Below, piece after piece: positions 9,031 through 17,263 of a stretch of DNA of 64,000 nucleotides (its first letter is position 1; every line of letters starts with the position of its first letter). The position numbers were made by a program, and so were the translations under genes. The stretch is from the NCBI RefSeq assembly GCF_018139545.1, contig NZ_JAGSPJ010000003.1, positions 434,001-498,000 of the forward strand, in the 5' to 3' direction. The notes below the pieces were generated by a model. That model was not told where the DNA came from, made no database searches, and was given only the letters and a program-made list of their open reading frames with translations. This DNA comes from Affinundibacterium fentianense (GTDB lineage: Bacteria; Pseudomonadota; Gammaproteobacteria; Burkholderiales; Burkholderiaceae_D).

Positions 9031-10404
9031 GTGAAATTATCTATGCCATCGACCATGAAGATCATCAATAAAACTTCTTTTTTCAAACGAATAGGGCAAG
9101 CCTATGTGCATTTTTTTGGTGCCATAATTTTCTTCGTGTGCCCACTCGCCATAGCGGCTGAACTGAATATTTGGATTATGTCGACAACTGCGCAACCGCA
9201 ACAAGATATGCGAGAAATTTTACGACCATACTTGATAAAAAACCCAGGTTTACGGGTAAACGTTACTGTGTTGAATTGGGAAAGTGCGTGGAATCGTATA
9301 GTAAGTGCAGCAGCACTTGGACAAGGCCCAGATTTAGTCGAATTAGGAAGTACGTGGGTTGCTGCGATCTCAGCAAAGGATGCGTTGGAACCACTGAGTT
9401 TAGAACAGCAAAATGAGGTTGGCGGAGCACGTGCTTTTTTTCCGGCACTTTGGGTGACGACTCATCATCACAATCAAGGTCAGGTTTTTGCGATTCCGTG
9501 GTATGCGGGCGCCCGCGTAGCGTACTACAGAACAGATTTATTTGAGAAGGCAGGCATCAAGGCGAGCGATGCATTTGCAAATTGGAGTAGCTTTAAGCAA
9601 GCAATGCAGAAAATAAATGGAATCAAATTTGACGGGAAGCCAGTTGCTGCGTTGGGCTATCCTGGGAAGAGTGATTCAGATATCTTACACAACTTAGCTC
9701 CTTGGATTTGGAATGCGGGTGGTGATTTTTTGAGTCCAGATCGCCGATTGGCAACGATCAACTCTCCCGAAAGCCTGCAAGCGATTCGCTATTACACGAG
9801 TTTTGTAGAAGAAGGATTGGTCCCTTTATCGGCGCTGGAGAAAGACTCTGTACAAATAGAGTCTGGGTTTTTTACGAACCAATATACCGTGATATTTAGT
9901 GGTCCTTGGGTTTTGAAAACATTGACAACGCCAAAAGCGAAAGGAGGGCAGCTAGAGTCTGCTGCCGGACAAAATTTTGGCGTGGCTTCCTACCCAGCGG
10001 GGATCAAAGGAAACCAGACTTTTTTTTCGGGTTCCGATTTAGCATTGATGAAGTCTTCGAAAAATAAAGAAGAGGCGTGGAAGCTTCTTCGGTATTTAGT
10101 GTCACGCGATGCACAACTTAAATTTAGTAAGCTGTCAGGAATGCTTCCTGCCCGAATCGATGCCTTGAATGATCCAATATTAATGCAAGATCCTCATTAT
10201 GCAGAATTTGTTGGCCAAATTAAATTGGGCCGCCACTATCCCGTAGTGAGTGCTTGGGGGCAGTTAGAAACGATATTTCGCTCCCATATTGCGAGCCTAG
10301 TGACTGCTGTCGATGGAAAAAAGAGTCTTCAAAATTCAATGGCAATTCGAAAAAATTTAGATCAAGCGACGCTTCGTGCGAACGCAATTCTTTCGAAAGA
10401 ATAG
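9031..10404 (+). CDS. Family 1 extracellular solute-binding protein (sugar ABC transporter type)
   Basis: 457 residues as drawn from a GTG start. In-frame ATGs at 9043 and 9055 are alternatives and the ribosome site (GAGG, 13 nt from the GTG) is not decisive. A hydrophobic signal segment ends at PLAIAA, before the mature start ELNIW. Mature features fit family 1 binding proteins: an early WESAWNRIVSAAALGQGPDLVELGS-type stretch, FAIPWYAGARVAYYRTDLF, and a C-terminal GKKSLQ-like helix. It would bind a sugar in the periplasm. No permease or ATPase gene lies anywhere in the window, so it is an orphan. A shared palindromic operator sits just upstream. Confidence 0.85.
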   Translation: MKLSMPSTMKIINKTSFFKRIGQAYVHFFGAIIFFVCPLAIAAELNIWIMSTTAQPQQDMREILRPYLIKNPGLRVNVTVLNWESAWNRIVSAAALGQGPDLVELGSTWVAAISAKDALEPLSLEQQNEVGGARAFFPALWVTTHHHNQGQVFAIPWYAGARVAYYRTDLFEKAGIKASDAFANWSSFKQAMQKINGIKFDGKPVAALGYPGKSDSDILHNLAPWIWNAGGDFLSPDRRLATINSPESLQAIRYYTSFVEEGLVPLSALEKDSVQIESGFFTNQYTVIFSGPWVLKTLTTPKAKGGQLESAAGQNFGVASYPAGIKGNQTFFSGSDLALMKSSKNKEEAWKLLRYLVSRDAQLKFSKLSGMLPARIDALNDPILMQDPHYAEFVGQIKLGRHYPVVSAWGQLETIFRSHIASLVTAVDGKKSLQNSMAIRKNLDQATLRANAILSKE

Positions 10405-10545
10405 GTTTCGGACCGGTAAAAAAATCATTATCTGGGAAAAAATATCATTGATCGGCGAATTAAATGCGTTCAATTGATTGGTGTCGTTCGATTTGCGTGT
10501 AAAGGATTTCTTTTTCAAATGAATGGCAACATTGCGATGAAATTT

Positions 10546-11193
10546 TTAGGTTTGTTGCCATAAACTGGGTGGAATGTCGCGCAATTTTGCGGCTAGTTCC
10601 ATACTGGTTCTTACTTTTAGCTTCTGGCAAATATGTAAGCGGTGAGCCTCGACTGTTTTAGGGCTGATAGACAAGTGATCAGCGATCTGTTTTCCTAAAT
10701 AGCCTGCAACAATCTCGGTTAAGACCATACGCTCGCGTTGAGTGAGTTCAGCAATTTCATTCAATATTTGCGCTTGTTCGAAAAAATGCAATCGGGACTT
10801 TTCATCACTTTCCAATGCTCGGTTGATAGCGTCAATGAGACTTCGATGATCAGCAGGTTTTTCTAGGAAGTCGACGGCACCTTGGCGTAAAACACGGACA
10901 ACCAGAGGGATATCTCCATGTCCACTCAAAAAAATGACGGGGGGTAAGTAGTTATTTTGGAGCTTGCTTTTTCGTAGCAATTCGTCGAATAGTTCTAGAC
11001 CATTCATTTCAGGAATGCGTACGTCAATCAGTAAACATTGAAATTCGACAGGATCAGCCTGTTGCAGGAAGTCATGTGCCCGTTCGAACTCACTGATACG
11101 CAAGTTACGTGTTTCGAGTAGCATACGTAAAGAATGACGAACGCTTGGGTCGTCGTCGATGATGGCAATATGTGCTGAATTGGGAAGTGTCAT
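10546..11193 (-). CDS. FixJ/TodT-type response regulator (REC + LuxR HTH)
   Basis: About 215 residues from the ATG at 11193; a frame extension to 11241 exists but would add a non-conserved N-terminus. The receiver domain has acidic IDDDPS, phosphoacceptor Asp in CLLIDVRIPEMNG (about residue 57), Ser in FLSGHGD and Lys in LEKPAD. It is followed by a LuxR-type HTH near the C-terminus (LTQRERMVLTEI...SPKTVEAHRLHI). It is encoded 96 nt downstream of a DctB/FixL-type kinase in the same direction, so the two form a pair. It probably binds the palindromes at 8962 and 16252 (inference). Confidence 0.9.
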   Translation of the reverse strand: MTLPNSAHIAIIDDDPSVRHSLRMLLETRNLRISEFERAHDFLQQADPVEFQCLLIDVRIPEMNGLELFDELLRKSKLQNNYLPPVIFLSGHGDIPLVVRVLRQGAVDFLEKPADHRSLIDAINRALESDEKSRLHFFEQAQILNEIAELTQRERMVLTEIVAGYLGKQIADHLSISPKTVEAHRLHICQKLKVRTSMELAAKLRDIPPSLWQQT

Positions 11194-11289
11194 AATCCTA
11201 GGTACTTTGATTCGATCGAGATGAAAATTTGCGCACAGCATGCAATATATTTTTTCTCATAATGGCATATCTTTTCAATATAATTTTTC

Positions 11290-12984
11290 TTAAACCTGAA
11301 GTCTATCGTGCATTCCATCAGGGAGCGGTACTTGACTTTCATTCTCGCGTTCGTTCTCGCTTATGCGCGATGTTGACACTGATGCCTTTGGTATAGGCGC
11401 GAGTGGTGATAGTGGGAGCCGAAATCGAAATGCTGCGCCACCTATGGCAAGATTTTCTGCCCATATTTTTCCACCATGATTTTCGATGACGGTGCGACAT
11501 ATCGCCAACCCAAGTCCCATACCTTCTGATTTGGTTGTATAGAACGCCTGAAAAAGTTTTGGCAGTTCAGAAATGCCATGTCCTTGATCCACAACACTTA
11601 CTGTAACGTAATTGTCTGATTGAACTAAGTCAATGTTTAAAATCGCTGATTCAATTTGGGACCTGTCAACGGTTTCCATTGCCTCCAATGCGTTGCGCAT
11701 AAGATTGAATAACACTTGCTTTAACATGATACTGTCGCATTCGATGACGAGATCCTCCATATCTGAGTTGAATTGAATCGCAATATGCTGTTGTCTTGCG
11801 CGACCAGCGATTAATTCAATAGATTCGTTGATGAGTTTTGGAAGTGAATACGGTTCATGTAGGCTAGCGTTTTTTTGAATGAAATTGCGCATGCTACGCA
11901 TGATCTTGCCAGCACGTCGTGATTCCTCTCCCATCTTTTCCAATGCTTCTCGAATTTTAGGGGAAGTTAGTTGTTCTCTCTCAAGCAAAGATTCGGCTGC
12001 TGCTGCGTAATTTGCGATTGCTGCGAGAGGTTGATTCAATTCGTGTGCCATCCCTGATGCGAATTCAGCCAAGCTAGATAATTTCGCGGTATGCTGTATA
12101 AGTTCGTCTCGTTCTCTTAAAGCTTTCTTCGCTGCATGTCGTTCTTTTAGCCATTGTCGAAGTAGGCGTAAGAGCCACATAATGAGTAAGCCGAACAAGA
12201 TCACCGCCGTGGCGAGCGCGTAGAGTAAATGGTCGAAGTCTTGCGCTTCCCTGACGCTGGTTTTCAGCGATAGACCACTATTTACAGGACCGAAGTCGAG
12301 CCGACTCATTTTCTTACCATGCATGATCAAGCCGCCTTCGTTCGGCCAAAGTTGCTTGTCATTTTTATCGACTAAGCTTAAATCATAACGTTGCACAAAC
12401 CACCAAGGCACTGCCTCGGTCAAGAGTTTGTCGAGGTCGTACGTCACCAAGATGCTGCCGCCCCGAATTTGTTCGTTGGTGGTTGGCAATGCTAGCACCC
12501 ATAGGGGCGCAAATTGTTCGATCACATGACTATATGCCCCATCTTCTAGCGCTCGGCTACGTTCGATAGCATCCACGACGAGTGGGTCATTTAAAGGAGG
12601 AAGTTTGGCTGGTCGTTGCTGATATTCCGGTAAGCCGATTACACGTTGCTGTGATCGATCGACGATCTCTATCGCAAGGATGGCTCGATCATTTTTGATT
12701 AGGTCGTCGATTCTGCGTAAAAATTCATCATGTGATTTTTGTGATTCGACTTCGTAATCGAGCGCCCAATTTTGCAACATCACTTGATGCGTTCCCAATT
12801 CGTTAGTAATGAGTTGCTCCATCCAAAGCAAATCAAGTGACGATCGCCTGTCTGCAGTGTTTCGTTTTTCTGCATACCAAAGCCAACCCAAAGTGCTAGA
12901 CGCAAATAGGCCGATGGTCAGGAATAGCATGCTGCCGATCCATAACCAGCGATTCTGAAAAAAACTTCGTTTGGCTAACTGCAT
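11290..12984 (-). CDS. DctB/FixL-type sensor histidine kinase
   Basis: 564 residues from the ATG at 12984. The frame stays open to a TTG at 13176, but that start would overlap the upstream gene's terminator and is unlikely. A first membrane helix (about residues 9-32), a periplasmic double-Cache/DctB-like sensor region of about 230 residues, a second helix (VILFGLLIMWLLRLL) and a short coiled coil lead to HisKA with phosphoacceptor His in GMAHELNQPLAAI. The HATPase domain has NLMRNALEAM, DQGHGIS and GMGLGLAI. The HELNQPL form is typical of kinases of this class. Its partner is the FixJ-type regulator that follows. The ligand is unknown; its position between sugar-binding and TonB-receptor genes suggests a carbohydrate or related nutrient. 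Confidence 0.9.
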   Translation of the reverse strand: MQLAKRSFFQNRWLWIGSMLFLTIGLFASSTLGWLWYAEKRNTADRRSSLDLLWMEQLITNELGTHQVMLQNWALDYEVESQKSHDEFLRRIDDLIKNDRAILAIEIVDRSQQRVIGLPEYQQRPAKLPPLNDPLVVDAIERSRALEDGAYSHVIEQFAPLWVLALPTTNEQIRGGSILVTYDLDKLLTEAVPWWFVQRYDLSLVDKNDKQLWPNEGGLIMHGKKMSRLDFGPVNSGLSLKTSVREAQDFDHLLYALATAVILFGLLIMWLLRLLRQWLKERHAAKKALRERDELIQHTAKLSSLAEFASGMAHELNQPLAAIANYAAAAESLLEREQLTSPKIREALEKMGEESRRAGKIMRSMRNFIQKNASLHEPYSLPKLINESIELIAGRARQQHIAIQFNSDMEDLVIECDSIMLKQVLFNLMRNALEAMETVDRSQIESAILNIDLVQSDNYVTVSVVDQGHGISELPKLFQAFYTTKSEGMGLGLAICRTVIENHGGKIWAENLAIGGAAFRFRLPLSPLAPIPKASVSTSRISENERENESQVPLPDGMHDRLQV

Positions 12985-13169
12985 AAAGTTCACTAAAGAA
13001 ATTGAAATCAGGAAAGATCTCAAGAATGTGACGAATGAGGTTTTAAATATTCGTACATTAAAGCAAACATTAGGTCGAAATGCATCATCCATGAGATAGT
13101 TTTTTCGATGAAGAGTATGCGATGGTCGACAAGTTAATCTTGAATGGACGATTGGCGTCACGAAAAAAG

Positions 13170-13198
13170 ACGGCAAATCTCTTGTGGAAATTTGCCGT
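13170..13198 (-). terminator. Intrinsic terminator of the TonB receptor gene
   Basis: On the minus strand a 9-bp stem (ACGGCAAAT / ATTTGCCGT, plus-strand arms 13170-13178 and 13190-13198) is followed by a U-rich tract (TCTTTTTTCG). It lies about 180 nt after the receptor stop codon. Confidence 0.75.
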
Positions 13199-13203
13199 TT
13201 GAA

Positions 13204-13293
13204 GCCAGTTCGCTTTACGGCATCAGTTCTTTTTAAAACTGGCTATTGCTAGTACAGCTTTCTTTACCGGTGCAATGGGGGAGACCCGGTAAA
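13204..13293 (-). other. Structured 3' untranslated region of the TonB receptor transcript
   Basis: Between the receptor stop (13376) and its terminator lie two further inverted repeats: TTTACCGG / CCGGTAAA (13263-13270, 13286-13293) and GCCAGTT / AACTGGC (13204-13210, 13237-13243). With the terminator they make three consecutive hairpins in the transcript. This is the organisation expected of a 3'UTR-derived small RNA, but only the repeats are seen. Confidence 0.35.
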
Positions 13294-13375
13294 TGGAACT
13301 AAGTGGTAGAACGTCCTGGGGGAAGCTCGTCAGTTTAGAATGTGGGTAACATTTAGACTGTCTTCAATATTGGTC

Positions 13376-16069
13376 TCAATAGTTGATTGTGGCGCGGACT
13401 CCAAACATTCTTGGTGGATTGTAGCTATTGAATGTATAACCTCCGGCATTCCCTTGGCCCATCCAATTTTTGACAATATTGTTCGTGAGGTTAGTACCCC
13501 ACAATTCAACATCCCATTTCCCGTCCGCACTCGCTAATTTGAGTGCAGCGGTCCAATTTGTATAGGGATCTTGGTAGTCGCCGATCACTGGGTTATTTAA
13601 ATTGCGCACGGTAAAATACATGCGGCTTTGATATCTCATACCAATTGAAGGCGTTAAGATCCAGCCATTCGCAAGTTCAATTTCGTGAGAGTAATTGATC
13701 GCATAAGAATACTTTGGGGCCATTGGAAGTTGATTTCCGACGACATCGCGAATCGCACGACCTCGTTTATTGGGATCATTGCCGAGATAGATAGGTGCAC
13801 AAGGTTCGGCACCAAATTCTTGGCGGTAGCCGCACATCCAGTTGTCATCGTAAGTTGGATAAGACAGTACCTTCGAATTCAATACTGAGGCATACCCCGA
13901 TAAATTACCGCCAGCCCAAGGACGTGCTTTGTATTCGATTTCCAGCCCTTGAATTCTTGAGTTGCCGATATTTTCTGTTTTCCAAGCGGCCACTACATCG
14001 CAGGCGGGGTTCCAATCAGGACAAACTTCATCGGTTCGGAGTTTGCGTTGACCGACTGCGTTCATTCCAGTGACATGCATGTCGTTGTAATTAGTATGGA
14101 AGTACACGACGCTCAAATCAAGTTTATTGTCCCAGTGGCGTCCCTTATACCCAATTTCAAAATTGGTTGTTAGCTCCGGTTTGTATTCGAGAAAGCTATA
14201 TTTCTGTGTGCTTCCGTCGGTACATGTCCCACCTCCGCAAATATCGAATTTGTCGCCAAAACCACCAGGGCGGTAGCCGGTTGCCGCAGATGCAAAGACC
14301 ATCGTTGTTTTATCGAGATCATATTGCAACCCCAAACGATAAGTCGGTTTGGACCAATTTGCCTTATGTGTATTGACCACAGGGTCGGGAAATACGCCAA
14401 CACCAGCGAACGGCCCCATGTTGAAAGTGAGATCAGTGCCATTGTGGGGCGTGCCAGTGCCAAGCTCTTTGGGAACATATTTGCCGTTATAGTACCAAGG
14501 TGTATCGGCACTCCAAAGCCCGGCGCTGACACCACCAAGGTCTTCGCGGCTGTCTTTGCTAAATCGAAAACCAGCTGTGGCTGAGAGGCGATCGGCCAAC
14601 TTGAAATCAGCTTGTGCAAAAATCGCTTTCGAATGGACCTGACGATCTGGTTGCGCGTAAAACTGTCCTTGTGGCATTCCCCATGGTGCAGCGATGAGAT
14701 TGTCCTGAGCGAAATTAATCGCATTTTTTTCGGCCATGTTGAAGACACCTGCAACGTAGCGCCATTGATCGAAGTTTTGTTTGATTTGAACTTCATTTAC
14801 CAAAGATTTGTAATTTGAGTCCAGTGTATAGCTTGCCCAATCCAAAGCATGTTGAGCACCCCAGTTTCCCCAAGGCTCCATTACACCCACATCTGAAGCG
14901 AGAAAAGATTGTCCGCCATCGTCATCATGAAACTGGGTACGTTTCTGTACAGCGTAAGCAACTTTGTAACCAAGCTCTGTTTGTGGTGATAGTTTCCACA
15001 CAAGATTGCTTCGGTATGTGTCTATACTCATATCTAGCTTACCAGGCACATTGACTTTTGCATACCACTGACCTTGTGGACCGCAAGCGAAGCGTGTGCC
15101 TGCGGCCATCTTGCAGTCTTTTAACCCAACGTCACCCGCGCCAGAATTTTGGTAGTGCTCAAATCCGCCGGTCCATTCCAACTCATTGCTGATGCCCCAA
15201 CGTGCAGTGAGTCTGGTAGCCCATTGATTCGAATTGCTGTAGTAGTCTTTGGGTGAGAGTACTCGATTTAAGCGTTGATCAACATCGGGTTTGCCATCCG
15301 GTGTGAAGTGAGCACCGCCGTTTCCTTCCGAGAGTAAAACACCTCGATCGCTGAGATCTCGCTCCTGTTGAATATAGCCGTCGCGTTTGTCGCTCATAAT
15401 CGCAGCGCGTAATGCGAAATTGTCAGCCAAGCTAAAGTTGTAGACGGAGCGAATTTCTTTGCCGTTGTAATTAGCTAGGTTGAGCGAGGTCCAGCCGTAG
15501 TTATTTTTAAAATCGGGTTTGGCTGGCAGAATATTGACGACACCCGCAGTTGAATTGCGTCCAAATAAGGTTCCCTGGGCACCGCGCAGGACTTCAACCT
15601 GATCTAAGTCGAACATCAATGCGAGCGATCCTTGTGGCCTTGGTGAATAAATTCCATCGATGTGTATACCAACCGCTGGATCGCCGATCTCAGTGAAGTT
15701 GGTTGAGGTAACACCGCGAATGGATACCAAGACTCCTGAGTCGCCGTTGGATAGACCGAACTGTACGTTTGGTACCGTTCCACTCAAGTTGAGTAACTCT
15801 TTGACATTTGCCCGAAGTAAATCTTCGGCTTTCAGTGCAGTGACCGCGACCGGGGTTTTCAGCAACGAGGTCGCTTGCCGTGTGGCGCTCACAATGACTT
15901 CGGCAATTTCATCTTTCTTTTCTTCGTTACGTTGTGGTGCGTTCTTGTTATTTAAAACCTCTTGCGCGTCAGATTGGATGGCAAGCATGCTACAAACGCT
16001 TGCGATAGCCAGTTGCATAACTGTGCGCGAAGCAGTTGACCTGCTTTTCAATTGATTGATACGGGGCAT
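13376..16069 (-). CDS. TonB-dependent outer-membrane receptor
   Basis: 897 residues. A signal peptide (cleavage likely after IQSDA) is followed by a short linker, a possible TonB box (EVIVSAT), a plug domain (about 55-170, with VSIRGV and EVLRGAQGTLFGRNSTAGVVNI) and a long beta-barrel with alternating aromatic strands ending VRATINY, a typical terminal signal. Such receptors import siderophores, vitamins or oligosaccharides using TonB energy. Nothing in the sequence fixes the substrate. The nearby solute-binding protein and NagX-like gene favour a carbohydrate or glycoside, while the iron-handling neighbours leave a siderophore possible. The ATG at 16069 has a GAGAGAG ribosome site. An 18-bp palindrome lies 183 bp upstream. 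Confidence 0.93.
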   Translation of the reverse strand: MPRINQLKSRSTASRTVMQLAIASVCSMLAIQSDAQEVLNNKNAPQRNEEKKDEIAEVIVSATRQATSLLKTPVAVTALKAEDLLRANVKELLNLSGTVPNVQFGLSNGDSGVLVSIRGVTSTNFTEIGDPAVGIHIDGIYSPRPQGSLALMFDLDQVEVLRGAQGTLFGRNSTAGVVNILPAKPDFKNNYGWTSLNLANYNGKEIRSVYNFSLADNFALRAAIMSDKRDGYIQQERDLSDRGVLLSEGNGGAHFTPDGKPDVDQRLNRVLSPKDYYSNSNQWATRLTARWGISNELEWTGGFEHYQNSGAGDVGLKDCKMAAGTRFACGPQGQWYAKVNVPGKLDMSIDTYRSNLVWKLSPQTELGYKVAYAVQKRTQFHDDDGGQSFLASDVGVMEPWGNWGAQHALDWASYTLDSNYKSLVNEVQIKQNFDQWRYVAGVFNMAEKNAINFAQDNLIAAPWGMPQGQFYAQPDRQVHSKAIFAQADFKLADRLSATAGFRFSKDSREDLGGVSAGLWSADTPWYYNGKYVPKELGTGTPHNGTDLTFNMGPFAGVGVFPDPVVNTHKANWSKPTYRLGLQYDLDKTTMVFASAATGYRPGGFGDKFDICGGGTCTDGSTQKYSFLEYKPELTTNFEIGYKGRHWDNKLDLSVVYFHTNYNDMHVTGMNAVGQRKLRTDEVCPDWNPACDVVAAWKTENIGNSRIQGLEIEYKARPWAGGNLSGYASVLNSKVLSYPTYDDNWMCGYRQEFGAEPCAPIYLGNDPNKRGRAIRDVVGNQLPMAPKYSYAINYSHEIELANGWILTPSIGMRYQSRMYFTVRNLNNPVIGDYQDPYTNWTAALKLASADGKWDVELWGTNLTNNIVKNWMGQGNAGGYTFNSYNPPRMFGVRATINY

Positions 16070-16251
16070 TTTTTTGCTCTCTCGAAAATAGTCTAGGTGA
16101 TTGAAATGCCGACGCGTTTAACTTCCCCACTGTGGTCGGCTAGTCCATTTGTTTCCAATATGAAGGAGATAAGTCTTCAATCGCTAACAGGGACGGGACG
16201 TAGTTTTATCTTTGTGTCGGTGCTCTACAATTCTGAAATTTACTCTTGTCA

Positions 16252-16269
16252 CTAAGTAAATCTACTTAG
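16252..16269. promoter_or_regulatory. 18-bp palindromic operator, copy 2
   Basis: CTAAGTA-AATC-TACTTAG, with arms identical to those of the site at 8962-8979. It lies 183 bp upstream of the TonB receptor start and 489 bp upstream of the first gene of the divergent cluster. It is probably bound by the same regulator as copy 1 (inference). Confidence 0.65.
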
Positions 16270-16384
16270 ACATATCTTTCGCCTTTAAATTGAATCACTG
16301 TCTGTTCCCGCAAAGCGGTTTAAATCGGTAACGACGATTGCATAAGTTCGCTTTGCAGACTAGGTAATTTTTGATCAAGCAATT

Positions 16385-16408
16385 AACTTAGTAAGACGGA
16401 GCTAAGTT
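16385..16408. promoter_or_regulatory. Inverted repeat with operator-like half-sites
   Basis: AACTTAG-N10-CTAAGTT. The 6-base CTAAGT half-site equals that of the 18-bp palindromes, but the two halves are arranged outward instead of inward. It may be an auxiliary binding site or a coincidence. Confidence 0.25.
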
Positions 16409-16516
16409 GTTTGGATTTACGTGGATGGGGCTTTTGTTGACACGTAATTTATCCAAATCAATCTGTGCTTTTCTCATTTCTCCTCGGCTTTCGTGACGCA
16501 ATCCTTGTGTGGATAC

Positions 16517-16624
16517 ATGGCACGCTTGTTGCTAATTTCTTTGCTAATCATTTTGTTATTGCTTGCTCTCGCTTTATTTCTGAGAAGTAGCGTTTGGGAG
16601 AACCCCAAAAAAAAGTACAAATGA
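16517..16624 (+). CDS. Possible 35-residue single-pass membrane microprotein
   Basis: An ATG frame of 35 codons encoding MARLLLISLLIILLLLALALF followed by a short polar tail rich in Lys (ending PKKKYK). The composition is a clean transmembrane helix with a positively charged end, not expected by chance in AT-rich noncoding DNA. The ribosome site is weak (GTGGA about 5 nt upstream). It lies 133 bp before the FAD-SLDH small-subunit gene, whose complex lacks any visible membrane anchor, so an anchoring role is conceivable. Existence as a gene is uncertain. Confidence 0.35.
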   Translation: MARLLLISLLIILLLLALALFLRSSVWENPKKKYK

Positions 16625-16757
16625 TTCTTATTTATTTGGAAGAGAAATGGGTGCGTTTGTCGACATAAGACGCCTTGTGTTGAAAGGTGCCGAATAGATC
16701 TTCAAAGGAATGAGTAAGTGTGAATAGCCAGTAATCGCTGAAGGTGAGGAGACATTC

Positions 16758-17210
16758 ATGTCAACAATGGGTAACGATCAAGAAATTTTTTTGCAAATTT
16801 CGGTAGAGCTGACCGGATTTAATTCTGCCGAGCTACTTGGTACTGGGATGTTGGAAACGTATTTCGCCACCGTACAGGAGGGAACAACAAAGGAGAACTT
16901 GGGGTTGTTCCTACAGGCCTCTGCTGAAATTTTGTCTGAGACAGATGTATCCACGCGAGAAACACAGATTGCTAATTTGTTGATGCCTGATTCAAGTTAT
17001 TTAGGTCTGGCGAAAAACATTATTTATATGTGGTATTCCGGCCAATGGGGGCCGACTGTAAATAGTCCCGATGCCAATTTGCAGGAGGTGCGCAATATAA
17101 GTCCTGAAGCGTATGTGCAAGGATTGATGTGGACAGCTGCGAATACACACCCTCCAGGAGCCAAACAACCAGGTTTTGGGTCTTGGGCAATGCCACCCAT
17201 TCGAACATAA
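16758..17210 (+). CDS. FAD-dependent sugar/sorbitol dehydrogenase small subunit-like protein (FAD-SLDH family)
   Basis: 150 residues with the family layout: an N-terminal helix with FLQISVELTGF, a central IIYMWYSGQW segment and a C-terminal YVQGLMWTAANTH...GFGSWAMPP motif. In characterised complexes (sorbitol, fructose and glucose dehydrogenases) this subunit is a chaperone-like partner of the GMC flavoprotein and usually carries a Tat signal that exports both. Here the protein begins MSTMGNDQE with no twin-arginine or hydrophobic signal, so the complex would stay in the cytoplasm. The start ATG follows GAGGAG. It lies 53 nt upstream of the GMC gene. Confidence 0.8.
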   Translation: MSTMGNDQEIFLQISVELTGFNSAELLGTGMLETYFATVQEGTTKENLGLFLQASAEILSETDVSTRETQIANLLMPDSSYLGLAKNIIYMWYSGQWGPTVNSPDANLQEVRNISPEAYVQGLMWTAANTHPPGAKQPGFGSWAMPPIRT

Positions 17211-17263
17211 GGACATTGTTCGGTAAAACAGCATTCACAACGTTGCGAAAGGATGAAAATAGA

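Larger units (their letters stand above)
12985..13375. other. Intergenic region, 391 bp
   Basis: Between the kinase start and the TonB receptor stop, both on the minus strand. It holds the receptor's structured 3'UTR and terminator (13170-13293) and should contain the promoter of the kinase/regulator operon. No copy of the CTAAGTA palindrome was found here, and no protein gene. Confidence 0.55.
16070..16757. other. Divergent intergenic region, 688 bp
   Basis: It separates the TonB receptor (minus) from the oxidative cluster (plus) and holds the palindrome at 16252-16269, an inverted repeat at 16385-16408 and a possible 35-codon membrane-peptide gene at 16517-16624. The length and content suggest promoters in both directions. 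Exact -10/-35 elements could not be assigned with confidence. Confidence 0.6.

Noticed and set aside
12985-13176. 64-codon extension of the DctB-like kinase from a TTG
   Set aside because: It begins inside the TonB receptor terminator, lacks a ribosome site and precedes the membrane helix with non-conserved sequence.
14170-14796. Minus-strand 208-codon frame inside the TonB receptor gene
   Set aside because: Out-of-frame overlap with a clearly conserved barrel; no start signal.
16758-17210. Tat-exported sugar dehydrogenase small subunit
   Set aside because: There is no twin-arginine motif or hydrophobic segment at the N-terminus, nor an upstream in-frame start supplying one.
17129-17263. 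Longer start for the GMC oxidoreductase
   Set aside because: It overlaps the small-subunit gene and reads a hydrophilic, non-conserved segment; the ATG at 17264 with AAAGGATG gives the normal Rossmann start.
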